A stretch of DNA of 64,000 bases from G963677325 sp963810555. GTDB lineage: Bacteria; Bacteroidota; Bacteroidia; Bacteroidales; Prolixibacteraceae. The notes beneath the pieces are model-generated. The model saw nothing but the letters and a program-made list of their open reading frames with translations. It was not told the origin of the DNA and made no database searches. Positions 28,739-40,307 of this stretch are shown one piece after another (the stretch's first letter is position 1; each line of letters opens with the position of its first letter). The DNA lies in assembly GCA_963810555.1 (NCBI GenBank), contig CAWENX010000009.1:1-64000 (forward strand), written 5' to 3'. Position numbers and translations under genes: made by a program.

Positions 28739-28894
28739 ATGAAACCGGACCTGCAGTATAAATTAACAATTCCAGCGGGAACACAGGTATTTCCCAACCC
28801 TGCCAACACGGAAAACCTTATCGCCCTGTCAATAGTCCTGATAATCATGCATGCTCTTGGAAAAAAACAGGAAAAGAAAAAAACAAGCATATGA
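28739..28894 (+). CDS. Candidate small membrane protein, 51 residues
   Basis: Too short for routine gene finding. ATG at 28739, stop TGA at 28892-28894 overlapping the ATG of the first surface-protein gene (ATGA), a typical coupling arrangement. The product would have a polar N terminus (KPDLQYKLTIPAG), one likely membrane segment (LIALSIVLIIMHAL) and a very basic tail (GKKQEKKKTS). No family recognised. It could be real, a translational-coupling leader, or chance. Confidence 0.4.
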   Translation: MKPDLQYKLTIPAGTQVFPNPANTENLIALSIVLIIMHALGKKQEKKKTSI

Positions 28895-31210
28895 AAACTG
28901 CAACATTGCCTTCAGTCACTATTAGACCAAAAGCGGAGGGAAAGCGGAGCAATCACGGAGAGACCAGAACCGGCTCTCCCCAGTTTTTAACCCTTAATTT
29001 TAAAAGGGCAAAACGATCGCTATGGCAATTTTCAATGCTGATGGCAATGTTCCTGTTAGGCCTTTCAGGAAGTGCCCTCGCACAAACTCAAGTATCAGAA
29101 ACCTTTACTACGGCAGGTACTTATAACTGGGTTGCTCCAACCGGAGTCACCTCAGTTACCATCGAGTGCTGGGGCGTGGCGGTGGTGGTGGAAGAGATGG
29201 AAGCTCCTCTACAATGGTGCGCGGAGGTGGCGGTGGCGGCGCTTATGCAAAAGTAAATACATTCGTGTCACTCCTGGCAATTCTTATTCATACACAGTGG
29301 GTGCAGGTGGTTCAGGTGGTACAAGCGGGAACGGAGGAAATGGCGGGCGCTTCGTCTTTCAATACTTCAACCTGCATATGAGCAGGTGGATCTTTTGGTT
29401 ATGGAGGAAATACCGGCACAGGTGGCGCTGGCGGTACAACGACAGCTTCAACCGGTGATGTAAAATATACCGGCGGTTCTGGTAGCCAAGGGTATAATAG
29501 CTATGGAAATAGCTGCGGAGGCGGTGGCGGTGTTCGGCTGGAACAGCAAGTTGGTAATACTGCTCGAGTTCAACTGGAGCATACGGCAGTAACCGAAGGA
29601 GGTCTGCAGGTGGAAATGGTGATTAAATGGTAATGGATCAGCACCCTCTTCAGGTCCTAGGTGGTGGTGGTGGTGGTGGAGAATATTGGTATAATAATGT
29701 TCCTGGAAATGGAGGAAATGGTTATGACGGCCAGGTAAGGATTACTTACACATTGCCTCCCGGAGAATTTACCTCATCGGGTACATTCACAGCCCCTGCA
29801 GGCGTCAGAAAAGTTACTGTTGAAGCATGGGGCGGCGGCGGTAAAGGTAAACCCGTGGTTCTTCGCACGACGGCGGTGGCGGCGGCGGCGGCGGTGGTGC
29901 TTATTCAAAAGGAGATATCACAGTTACACCTACTAATAATTATAATGTCGTCGTTGGTAGTGGAGCAACTACTTCTAATCCAGGTGGGGATTCATATTTC
30001 GTTGCAATGAGCAGTGGATATGTTGCAAAAGGTGGTTCTTCTGCAACTGATAATAGCAGTAATAGAGCTGGAGCAAGCGGTGGCCAAGCTTCTGCAGGTT
30101 TTGGCACCATCAGATTTTCGGGTGGAGATGGTGGTAATGGTTCTTCAAGCACAAGCACTGCCGGAGGAGGTGGTGGTGAGATCATCAGCTGGCCCGGGCC
30201 ACCAGTGGAACTGGAGCTGCAGGAACTGATGGAGGAAGCAGCCCGAGCCAGCGGGAGGAATAGCTCCTTTTGGTGGTGGTAATGGTGGCAATGGAGCAAG
30301 TACTATTGATAACTCAGGATCAGATCAGATCTCTCCAGGTGGAGGAGGCGGTGGTGCCTGGAGAAATACTGGCACCCAATATGGTGGGAATGGAGCCATG
30401 GTAAAGTATTAATTACCTGGACATGCCCTTCAGATCTCCCTATCATCCGCTGTCGGTACGGATAATCAATCTATTTCCATCAATGATGCATTTACCAGCA
30501 TTACTTATACCCTGGGAGATAATTATGTAGCAGCAAATGTAACCGGCCTGCCAACAGGAGTTACATCCAATATTGTTGGAAATACTCTTACAATTAGCGG
30601 TTCACCTACTACTTCAGGAACATATACAATTACATTAACCAAACCTACAGGATGTGATAATAATGCGGTTGTAACAGGGACGATAACAGTTAAGGGTAAT
30701 TCATCTGCACCTGCAATTACTTCTCCTGTTTGTGCAGGATCCACATCTGTAAGCGGGACAAGTGAAGCCAATGCTGACATAGTTGTTTATTCAGGAGAAA
30801 CTACACAAATAGGGACTACCACATCCAATGGTAGTGGTGCATGGACAGCAACAGTAAACGCATTAACAGCCGGTGCAAACATTACCGCTACCGCACAGGC
30901 GCCTGGAAAATGCGTTAGCGCAGCTTCAGTAGCTTTAACAGTAAAAGTATTGCCAACCTACACATTTGTACGTACCGATGTTTCATGCTACGGCGGCAAC
31001 AGTGGCAGCATAAAAGTAGACGTTACTTCGGGTACGCCAAATTACCAGTTTTCAAAAGACGGGACAAATTGGGAACCGGCAACACCTACCAGCGCTACCG
31101 AATATACATTCGGCACGCTGACGGTTACTGGCAATCCTTACATAATAAAAGTTAAAGACGCCAATTGTGTTCAGGCCACCGGTACAGATGTAACACCTGT
31201 AATACCTTAA
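28891..31210 (+). CDS. Surface protein 1: glycine-rich modules, SprB-like end; frameshifted
   Basis: Read across frames, about 770 residues. An N-terminal extension of about 45 residues (MKTATLPSVTIRPKAEGK...) comes before the signal peptide RSLWQFSMLMAMFLLGLSG-SALAQ. Next come two or three glycine-rich domains, each opening with a GTYNWVAPTGVTSVTIECWG or GTFTAPAGVRKVTVEAWGGG strand. An Ig-like/bacterial adhesin region follows (VCAGSTSVSGTSEANADIV, frame clean from about 30430). The end is one SprB-like repeat (TDVSCYGGNSGSIKVDVTSG to IIKVKDANCV) that finishes exactly at the stop. No T9SS CTD. At least six frame changes, mostly in the GGT/GGC-rich part. The last 85 residues are nearly repeated at the end of the next gene. 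Confidence 0.65.
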
Positions 31211-31240
31211 AACTGATATTTGACGAAACAATACTTAACA

Positions 31241-33024
31241 ATGGAAAAGAAGTCAGAGACATATACACAGAACAGCACGAGGGAGCTTTTAGCCTTCGGC
31301 AGCGGTAAACCAATACAGGTATCCGTTGAGAGGGATTGTTTCTGGAAGAGGTATGTATCTGCTTTAATTATAAATGGAAAGGAAAATGGTTTAAAAACAA
31401 CACATCTGAAGAGTAGAAATGTTATTATGGTAGTATTTGTGATAATATTGCTTATAGGCGTTTCTTCAACTCCCCTATATGCAAGGTATTATTATGAGAT
31501 ACATGATGTTTCTTCTTTCACAGGGGCGAATTTATATTGTTTAAATGGTGCTGCTTCTGATTTATCAGTAACTTTTAATACATGTCTCACCGGTAGTTGT
31601 TGTAGTACTTATTCAACATATTTTACTATTACTTGGTATTACAACACAACAAATTCAACATCAACAAGCGGGGCAACTCAGGTTTCACAAACTACAAATG
31701 TAAGTACCGGAACTTCAGGTACGTTAACATTAACATATAATCCTTCAACAGCAGCAACCGGTAACAGATACTACTTCGCTGTACTATCTAATCCCAGCAG
31801 CCCTAACTGCGGATTTAATTCCACACTATCAACAGGAACACAATTAGTAACTGTAGTCTCTTCTCCTCCGTCAATTACATGTCCTGCCAACATAACGGCA
31901 AATTCGTGCGGCGCAACGACTGTAAATTACAGCCTTCCAACATGGACCGATGATTGCGCACAAACTGCACCGTCAGGCTTTGGGGCTGTTCAGTATAACC
32001 CTGCCAACGGACATTATTATGCTTTATCAAATAGTTCAGCTACTTGGGTCAATGCCGAAGCAGCATGTGTTGCCGCCGGCGGACACCTTGTGTCGATTGC
32101 CAATGCAGCGGAAAATAGTTTCGTGGTGTCCATCTCCGGAGGAAATACTGTTTTTATAGGATTTACAGATCAGGCTGTGGAAGGCACGTTTGTGTGGTCT
32201 TCAGGCGAAAGTGTTACTTATACCAATTGGAACGCCGGTGAACCGAACAACTCGAATAATGAAGATTACACTGAATTCAATGCAAGTGGTGGTTGGAATG
32301 ATATTAACTCAACTACATCTCATCGTTACATTCTTGAATTTGGATATTCGCTTGTACAAACTGCAGGCTTACCAAGCGGAGCAACCTTCCCCGTTGGTGT
32401 AACGACCAATACTTATCAATATACAAATGCTTCTGGCATTTATGCCGAATGCAGCTTTACAGTAAATGTTCGTCCGACGCCCACGGCAGGAATTTCAGGC
32501 ACAACGATTGTTTGCCAGAATGATCCTGCACCAATGATAACCTTTACCAATCCACAGTCAATTGCAGTAACGGTTACCTATGACGTTAACGGCTCGGGGA
32601 CAACAACAATTGATGTTCCTGCCAATTCAAACAATACAGTATCGGTTTCGACGGGTACCGCCGATATCTATGATTATAACTTGGTCAGCGTGGCTTACAC
32701 TGACGGAGCGCCGGGTTGCAGCAATCCAATAACGCAATCGGCAACTGTAACAGTTAAAGCATTGCCAACCTACGAATTTCTTCAGACTGATGTTTCTTGC
32801 TATGGCGGCAACGATGGCAGTATAAAAATAACTGTTACATCAGGAACACCCGATTACCAGTTCTCTAAAGACGACGGACAAACTATGAGCCCGCGACACC
32901 CACCAGCGCTACCGAATATACATTCGGCACTCTGACGGTTACTGGCAATCCTTACATTATAAAAGTGAAAGACGCCAATTGTGTTCAGGCCACCGGTACA
33001 GATGTAACGCCTGTAATGCCTTAA
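31241..33024 (+). CDS. Surface protein 2: C-type lectin inside an HYR domain
   Basis: About 594 residues. Start at 31241 (MEKKSETY), because the next gene begins similarly (METKSSTY). A pre-signal extension of about 65 residues is followed by the hydrophobic signal VIMVVFVIILLIGVSSTPLYA. An HYR domain starts at SITCPANITANSCGATTVNY and stops after DDCAQ. A C-type lectin domain of about 120 residues follows: WVNAEAACVAAGGHLVSI, WNAGEPNNSNNEDY with the EPN sugar-binding triad, and GGWNDI. The HYR domain then resumes at LVQTAGLPSGATFPVGVTTN. An Ig-like domain and a C-terminal SprB-like repeat end the protein. One frame change near 32870-32895. Predicted cell-surface, possibly mannose-type Ca-dependent binding. 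Confidence 0.75.
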
Positions 33025-33055
33025 AAAACAATTATTGAGAAAAGAGAAGTTTACA

Positions 33056-35840
33056 ATGGAAACGAAGTCATCAACATACGAACCTCACAACCCGGGAATG
33101 CGCAGAGCGCTTCTTCGCGGGTTCACCCGTTCGGAGGCCTCATCGAAGGTCACACCCGTGCGGCGTGTCATATGGCTTTGGATCCACTGGTAAGCAAAAT
33201 TATCTCAAAGCACTTGCGCTGGGCCATGCATAAAGGGGCGGGGCTGGCAGTACTGATAATCTTTATGGCATCATTTGCGCAAGCTGGAACCAAAACTTGG
33301 GTTCCCACAAACGGCGGAGATTGGAAAACACCAGGCAATTGGAGTCCTTCCGGAGTACCTGGGGCCTCCGACGATGTAGTAATACCTGCTAATCAGTCAG
33401 CTGCAATAACAAGATCTTCTTCAGATGGAGAAACAATTAATTTGAACAGCCTGACAATCAATGGAAATGTCAATTTTCAATTCGATGCAGGTTCCCAACA
33501 TTCATGTACACTAAACATTACAGGAACTTTTACAGTTGCATCTGGAAAAACATTTACTGTCGGAATGATGGATATTGGCAGGTTAAATTTTACACTTGCC
33601 TCGACCGCAACAGGAACGATTGATGGTACAGTTTATATGAATTCCTATAACAGAAGTGGTTATGACCGGAATTTCACAAACAGCGGAGATTTGACAATAT
33701 CGGGTTCCGGATTATTAACCGGTCAAAATACTTCATTATTCGTTCTTAGTTCAGGAGCAACATTACGAATCGCCAATACTTCCGGTATAACAACAACAGG
33801 ATCCACGGGTGCAGTTCAGATTCCGGGTACAAGAACTTATTCGACTGGAGCAAATTATGTATACAATGGCATAGCAGCACAAAGCACGGGGAACGGACTT
33901 CCCGACAAATCTACCGGTTCTTTGACAATAAATAATTCAGCTGGGGTTGCGCTCAGTAACGCAGAGGCCGTTGCCAATGGAGGTAATATCTATCTCCAAG
34001 CGGGAACTTTTTCTGCAGGTACAAGGCTCACGATGGGCACCACTTCGACGATAAATCGTAGTGAGGGAAGCATGACCGGGACGTTACAAGGTACTGGTCG
34101 CTATGATGTTATTTATACCGGTAATACAAAGACTACGGGCCCGAACTCTTAATTTCAGGTTCAACTACTCAGGGCTTGAACAATTTCACAGTCAATCTAA
34201 GCTCAGGACAAACACTTACCCCTAATACAAACAGAACTCCTGACGGAAATTTAACAGTTTCATTCCCGGAATTTTCGATTTAAGTACATTCACTTTTAAT
34301 AGGTCGGCTTCAGTTCAGGAACTTTGACGGTTTCCGACGGAGCCACGCTAAAAGTTGGCGGCAATTTTCCTACTAACTTTACTCCTGCACTGGGTGCAAA
34401 CAGCACGGTTGAATATGACGGAACATCGGCACAAACCATATATGATGTAGCCTCGCCGGGTTACGGGCATCTCATAATCTCAAATAACAGCTCAAAATAT
34501 ACCAATAGTGGGTTAGATATCAGGGGAAATCTTACTATAAATAATACAGCCACATTAAACGGGGGCACGAGCCTGACGCATAACTTAGGAGGAGACTGGA
34601 CGAATAATGGAACGTTTACACAAGGAACAAGTACGGTAACATTTAATAGTACTACTGCAGTCCAAAACATTGGTGGTTCGGCAAGTACAACATTTTATAA
34701 CCTGACCAATACAAATACAAATGCTGCCGGTTTATCAATTGGCATAAATACTACGGTAGCTAATACGCTTGCCTTAAATTCGACATCTAATGGCAAAATA
34801 ACGACAGGAGTTTACACACTGATCTTTACCAAATCAACACCTCTGACTGCAATTACAAACAGCGGGGCGGCATTGGGAACAGCAAAACATATCAATGGCA
34901 ATCTGCAATTTGTATTTCCTAACGGCACTACAACCGGCTTAGTATATCCCCTTGGAACAGGCTCAACCTATGCGCCTGCTACCCTCACAATAACGGGTGC
35001 GGCCAGTTCCCTGGCCATCACCGGAAGTACTGCTGTTGGTGCGCCAATGAATGAAAACAATCCGACTACAAATGCTTCAGGCATAGATCAAACAAAGAAA
35101 GTTGGTAACTATTGGACCTTAACCAAAGGCTCCGGTTCATTGACCAATTACAATGTAACTTTCAATTACAATGATGCCAGTGTAACGAAAACAGGTACAC
35201 CTGCAAACTATATTTTAAGGCAGTTCAGCACGTCGTGGGTGTCTACTAACGGTGCACCTGCCGGTAATACAATAACTGCAACAGGACTTACAAGCTTTAG
35301 TGAGTTTGAAGCAGGCGAATTGGCATGCGCCGCGCCTGCAATCACAAGTTTCACTGCAAACGCCTGTTCAGGAAGCGCAAGCACTATAACCATTAACGGC
35401 GCCAATTATGTGGATGGCGGTACGAGCGTCACCATTAACGGGGCTACTGCAACACCGGTCACTTTTGTAAACAGCGGCCGGATAACTGTTCCACTGCCTG
35501 CAGGAGCAAGCGGCACCGGTAATATCGCGGTCACTACCTGTTCACTGTCACCAGCGGATCAACATTCACGGTAAATACATTACCTACAGCAACAATGCCG
35601 GCTAACGGTACAACCAATGTAAGCTGTTACGGCGGGGCTGACGGAACAGTAAAAGTCACCGCCAGCGGAGGCAGCGGATCGGGCTATCAATTCTGGATTG
35701 AAGGCGAAGGTTTGACCGGCGCATGGACTTCACCAGACCAAGGTACAACCAATCAGCACACATATACAGGATTAAAAGCAAATATAGAATATACAGTAAA
35801 AGTAAAAGACGGTATCGGTTGTGAATCGAAACAACCCTAA
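33056..35840 (+). CDS. Surface protein 3: beta-helix adhesin, SprB-like end; frameshifted
   Basis: About 925 residues across frames. It begins METKSSTYEPHNPGMRR; after a frame change near 33170-33200 the basic stretch and signal RWAMHKGAGLAVLIIFMASF-AQA follow. The mature start TWVPTNGGDWKTPGNWSPSG is a common opening of Bacteroidota beta-helix surface proteins. Repeating Asn/Thr/Gly-rich beta strands follow (SLTINGNVNFQFDAG, NLTINNTATLNGG). Then come an IPT/TIG-like piece (PAITSFTANACSGSASTITI) and a SprB-like repeat (TNVSCYGGADGTVKVTASGG to VKVKDGIGCESKQP) at the stop. Frame changes near 33185, 34145, 34290 and 35570. The end of this gene is echoed at 38168-38237. Confidence 0.65.
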
Positions 35841-35855
35841 TACCAATGTTTAACG

Positions 35856-35884
35856 GTGATGGGATCAATTCTTGAGATAAAATG
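35856..35884 (+). promoter_or_regulatory. Conserved leader between surface-protein genes
   Basis: GTGATGGGATCAATTCTTGA, preceded by AATGTTTAACG. Matching leaders are at 38041-38083 (ATGATGGGATCAGCTTCCCG), 38253-38300 (GTGGTGGGATCTGATTCCTG) and 44124-44143 (GTGATGGAATCAAATCCTGA). Each lies just before, or within, the start of a surface-protein gene. Confidence 0.5.
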
Positions 35885-35894
35885 AATAACGGCT

Positions 35895-38023
35895 ATGAAC
35901 GCAGAAGAAGTTAACATGACGGGAGAAATAAAAAAGAGGATCGGAGGTACTTCGGTTCCTGTCACTTGTTGTGGAGTACATTCAGCGTTTCAAGAAAATA
36001 TAAAGGCTATGAATAGCATAATCTTGTATTCTGCAAATACCGGTCTTAATATGGAGTTAAAGCGGAGCTATCACGGAGCTGAAAAAGCGGTCGCTCCAAA
36101 TTTATTTCATCCAGGCTCAGAAGGATCGAACAATCAATATGCGGTTAATATTGCTGATCGTTGTGTTATTTAGCACAACAATATAGTTATGCTGCCACGC
36201 GTTACTCGCGAAATAACGGTAACTGGAATTCAACAAATACCTGGTCTGCAACATCAAATGGTACCGCCGGGGCAAGTGTTCCTGTGGCAGGTGATGCTGT
36301 AATAATTGAACGTGGATACACTGTTACATTACTGCAAATGCCGCATGTGCTTCGATAACGATAGGTACCACTTCATCGGGAACATTACGATTACAAGGCA
36401 ACAGCACTTCTTCTGCCATATTATTAGATGTATCAGGTGATATTAGTATAGCTAATAGCTCTTCATTCGTGATTTCAAATGTGGGGGGTGGTTGTTACAT
36501 CAGTGCACTTAATATTGGGGGCAATCTTACTGTTAATGGTACATTTGACATGCATACTACTAATGATGATTATGCTTCAGTGGTTTTTGATGGAACGACA
36601 CAACAAACCATCGGCGGGGCGGGTACTACCTGCACTTTTTTTAATCTTACCTTAAGCAATAACAGCAGCGCTGGTGTTGTATTGGGTAGAAATATAGCTT
36701 TGGCAGGGGCAAATGCCACTGGCGCAACTAATCCAACCCTTACAATATCAACAAATGATGTTTTCGACCTTTCGGGATACACTTGTAATTACACAGTACT
36801 TACCGGCACTACCGGCACAATGATTGTTAATGGAACCTTAAGGTTAGCAGGAAATACCGGCGGAATAACAGGCAGTAATTTTCCGAATAACTTTACTACG
36901 TTAACAATGACCGGTGGAACCGTAGAATATAACGGCTCAACTCCCCAAACTATAGCATCAGCTCCTTCTTATGTCAATCTTGTAATCAATAACAGCTCAG
37001 GCGTATCATTAAGCGCGCCAACCACTGTTTCGGGAATCCTTACTTTAACAAGCGGCATTTTAACTTCAACGTCAGCCAATTATTCTGGCAGTAACCAATA
37101 CAGCTGCGGCGGCGGTTACCGGATATTCCGCTTCAAGCTATGTCAATGGTCCTCTGAGGAGGTCTTTTGCAAATGGTCTTTCTTATTTTTTCCCTGTAGG
37201 TGATGTTTCCAATTACCGGCCGTTTGAATTAAGTAATATTACATGTACCGGTAACCCTGTTATCGAGGTTACCATGTCAAGCACGGGCGCAAGCACAGTA
37301 AATTCAACATTAGGCTCAATTGCGCCAAGGAACTGGTATGCAAGGGCAGTCAGTGGTACTTTTACAAATGGTACTGTAAGAATTACCGAAAGCGGCTTAA
37401 CATCATCAAATCTTATTGGCAAATCTACCGCACAATCAGGTAATTATGCAAGTGTAGGTGGGAATAGCATCGGGGCTACAATATCTTCAAATACAGGTAT
37501 AACATTGCCGGGTTATTTTGCAATAGGAACCAATCCCTGTACGAATGTAGGTATAACCGATGCAACAGCAGCAGCCAGCCCTATCTGTGCGGATAAAACT
37601 ACAACAATCACCGCTAATGGTGTAGTTGGCACCAATGCTGTACTCACCTGGTATACAGGCGCTAACGGCACAGGTACTAATTTAGGCCACAACAATTCAA
37701 TAATAGTTAGTCCAGGTACATATTATGCCCAGGTGACGGGCGATTGTGGCGGCCCTGTTGAAACATCAGTAACAGTTGCTGAATATGCTCTGCCAACAGC
37801 GGCTGTCACTAAAACAGATATTACATGCTTCAATGCTGGTGACGGCACAATTACCATCACGGTAGATAATGCATCAGGGAGCTACGATTACTCCATAGAT
37901 GGCAGTGCAACAATATTCCCTTACAGCGGAAATTCACCCAAACAAATAACAGGTCTGGGGCCGGGAACGTACCCGATAAGAGTACAAGACAAACATGGTT
38001 GTGTATCAATATTGCAACAATAA
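35895..38023 (+). CDS. Surface protein 4: beta-helix adhesin, SprB-like end; frameshifted
   Basis: About 710 residues. Start at 35895 (MNAEEVNMTGEIKKRIGG), supported by similarity to the remnant at 38081 (MNKEENSKIEQVRKRLG). The extension is about 75 residues. The signal MRLILLIVVLFSTT is in another frame near 36140-36175, then ATRYSRNNGNWNSTNTWSA opens a beta-helix region (GGNLTVNGTFDMHTTNDDYA, NLVINNSSGVSL). An Ig-like domain (PICADKTTTITANGVVGTNA) and a terminal SprB-like repeat (TDITCFNAGDGTITITV to IRVQDKHGC) follow. Several frame changes between 36110 and 37210. No sorting domain. Confidence 0.65.
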
Positions 38024-38080
38024 AATAAATGTTTCACGATGATGGGATCAGCTTCCCGATATCGAAAGAAAATTGATGAT

Positions 38081-38237
38081 GAACAAAGAAGAAAATTCGA
38101 AGATTGAACAGGTAAGAAAGAGGTTGGGACTCGCAGCGGGTCTCAGCAATAAACACACATTTAGATGATTAAAAGCAAATATACTATACACAGTAAAAGT
38201 AAAAGACGGTATCGGTTGTATATCGAAACAACCCTAA
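38081..38237 (+). pseudogene. Collapsed surface-protein gene: start plus tail only
   Basis: It begins MNKEENSKIEQVRKRLG, like the start of surface protein 4, stops after 28 codons, and from 38168 repeats the last 70 or so bases of surface protein 3 (TVKVKDGIGC...SKQP and stop at 38235-38237) in another frame. The middle of a gene of this family appears to have been deleted, leaving both ends with their conserved flanks. Confidence 0.65.
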
Positions 38238-38292
38238 TACCAATGTTTAACGGTGGTGGGATCTGATTCCTGGCATCAAAAGAAAATCGACA

Positions 38293-40260
38293 ATGAAAAA
38301 AGAAGAAATTCTAATGAGCATGCAGAGAAAAAGAGGGTCCGTTAAAAACGCGGGTCAGATGAAGAACTATGTCTTATTTTCAGAAGGGCATGATAAAACA
38401 ATTAAATATATAAAAAACGCATCCCTGCCACCAATAAAAATAAAACCAATCAACAACTTAAAACAAATATTAACCGCAGTTTCAGATCACATCGAATTTG
38501 TTTTGGCCTCGCTTCTGAACAGGAGGGCAAAACGGCTGCTTTTGCTGCCGGCTATGCTCCTGCTGATGATGCAGGGTGCGGCGTGGGGACAGACGGCAGG
38601 TCCTGACAACGCAGGAACAGCGATGAAAACAATTCAACAGGTATCGGAACGGTACCCTGGATAATACTGCCAATATAACGGGGGACAGCAACGCTGCACT
38701 TGCCAACGCTAAACTACGGCGACACTTCCAATTACCTCGAAGGCCCAATTATGGCTTTAAATTCCTGCTGACGCAACAGTTAAGGGAATTGAAGTTGCGA
38801 TCGCCAAACATCGCGAATCAGGACCAGGAAATACCAATTTACGAGTAGATGTAAGACTGTTGAAAAATGGAAGTCTGGCAGGGTCAAACCATGATTACAG
38901 CGACCGGATGGACAAGAGATCAGGGTACACTTAAGCAATCACTACCTATGGAGGCGCCAAATGATTTATGGGGACATACTTGGACTGCGGATGATATCAA
39001 CAATTCAAATTTTGGTGTTGCTACTTTCGGTCAAGAAATCCTAAACTCGGGTGATGTAGATGCCACAGCTTATATTGACTAATGCAGGTTACAGTTTACT
39101 ATACTGCACCGGGAATATATACCTCGCACGGTAACTATCAATTCACCGTACCTGCCAATGTCAACCAGATCACTGTTGAGTGCTGGGGCGGAGGAGGTAA
39201 AGGCGGCAACAGAACTTCCCGGAGCGGGACCGGCGGCAGCGGTGGCGGTGGCGGAGGCGCTTATTCCAGTAGTGTTCTTTCAGTACATGCGGGAGATAAG
39301 TTTACAGTAAACGTAGGTGCAGGAAGTACTAATACTTCTGACGGTGGCGATTCTTGGTTTGGAACAGCACTACTGTTATGGCGCAAGGAGGAAACAGCGT
39401 TGCAGATAATACTACAAACGGTGCGTCCGGAGGACACCTCGGCGAGCGGTCATGGTGATAGCGAAAAATAGCGGCGGAAGTGGCGCAAATGGATATTACG
39501 GAAGCGGCACTCGATTTTGGCGGTGGCGGAGGTTCATCTGCCGGAACGAGTTCGGACGGTAATTATACAAGTTCAACAACTTCGGTAAACGGAGCAACTG
39601 CACCTTCCGGCGGAGGTGATGGTGGTGATGGCCGAAACAGTGGCTCAGGAAATGGACAAATGGCACAAAACCAGGCGGCGGTGGTGGAGGTGTCTTGACA
39701 CCAGCACTTATGGAGGACAATCATCAGGCGGCAATGGCGCCGATGGCCAGGTCGATTATTACCTGGACACCCTGCGCGACAGCAGTCTAATCACACAACA
39801 GCCCGCGGGCGATGAAGTCTGCGAAGGAGCGCCGGTCACTTTCACGGTCACCGCGGAGGGCGAAGACCTTACCTACCAGTGGCGAAGGGGAACAACAGAA
39901 ATAGCGACAGGTTCTGCCTACACTATCGGCTCAGTATCGGCAGATGACGCGGCGGATGATTACAACGTGCTGATCACCAACGGATGCGGCGCATCCATTG
40001 CCTCAGTCAACGTTACCCTGACCGTAGACGAAAATCCTGTCGCAACGATTGTCGATTATTCAGATATAACCTGTTTCGGCGGAAGCGACGGCGAAATAAC
40101 CATCGGCGTCGAAGGCGGTGAAGCGCCTTACTCCTATTCAATTGAGAACGGCGAAAACAGTGAAGAATCGGAAGAAAACAGTTACACTTTCGAGAACCTG
40201 GAGGCCGGCGATTACGAGATAAAAGTCATAGACAATAACGAATGCGAATCGCAGCAATAG
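38293..40260 (+). CDS. Surface protein 5: glycine-rich and Ig-like, SprB-like end; frameshifted
   Basis: About 655 residues. The N-terminal extension of about 78 residues (MKKEEILMSMQRKRG ... IKNASLPPIKIKP, compare MKTATLPSVTIRP of protein 1) precedes RRAKRLLLLPAMLLLMMQG-AAWGQ. After broken frames (38650-39080) come a glycine-rich domain (GNYQFTVPANVNQITVECWG) and an Ig-like domain (EGAPVTFTVTAEGEDLTYQW). The SprB-like repeat (SDITCFGGSDGEITIGVEGG to IKVIDNNECESQQ) ends at the stop. The final 150 residues are nearly the same as in surface protein 6. Confidence 0.65.
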
Positions 40261-40307
40261 CAAAGTAGCAATAGTAGTAAAGTAGTAATAGTAGCAAAAG
40301 TAGTATA

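Noticed and set aside
28705..28890. Minus-strand 61-residue hydrophobic open frame
   Set aside because: It is antisense to the better-placed small plus-strand frame and has no promoter or start context.
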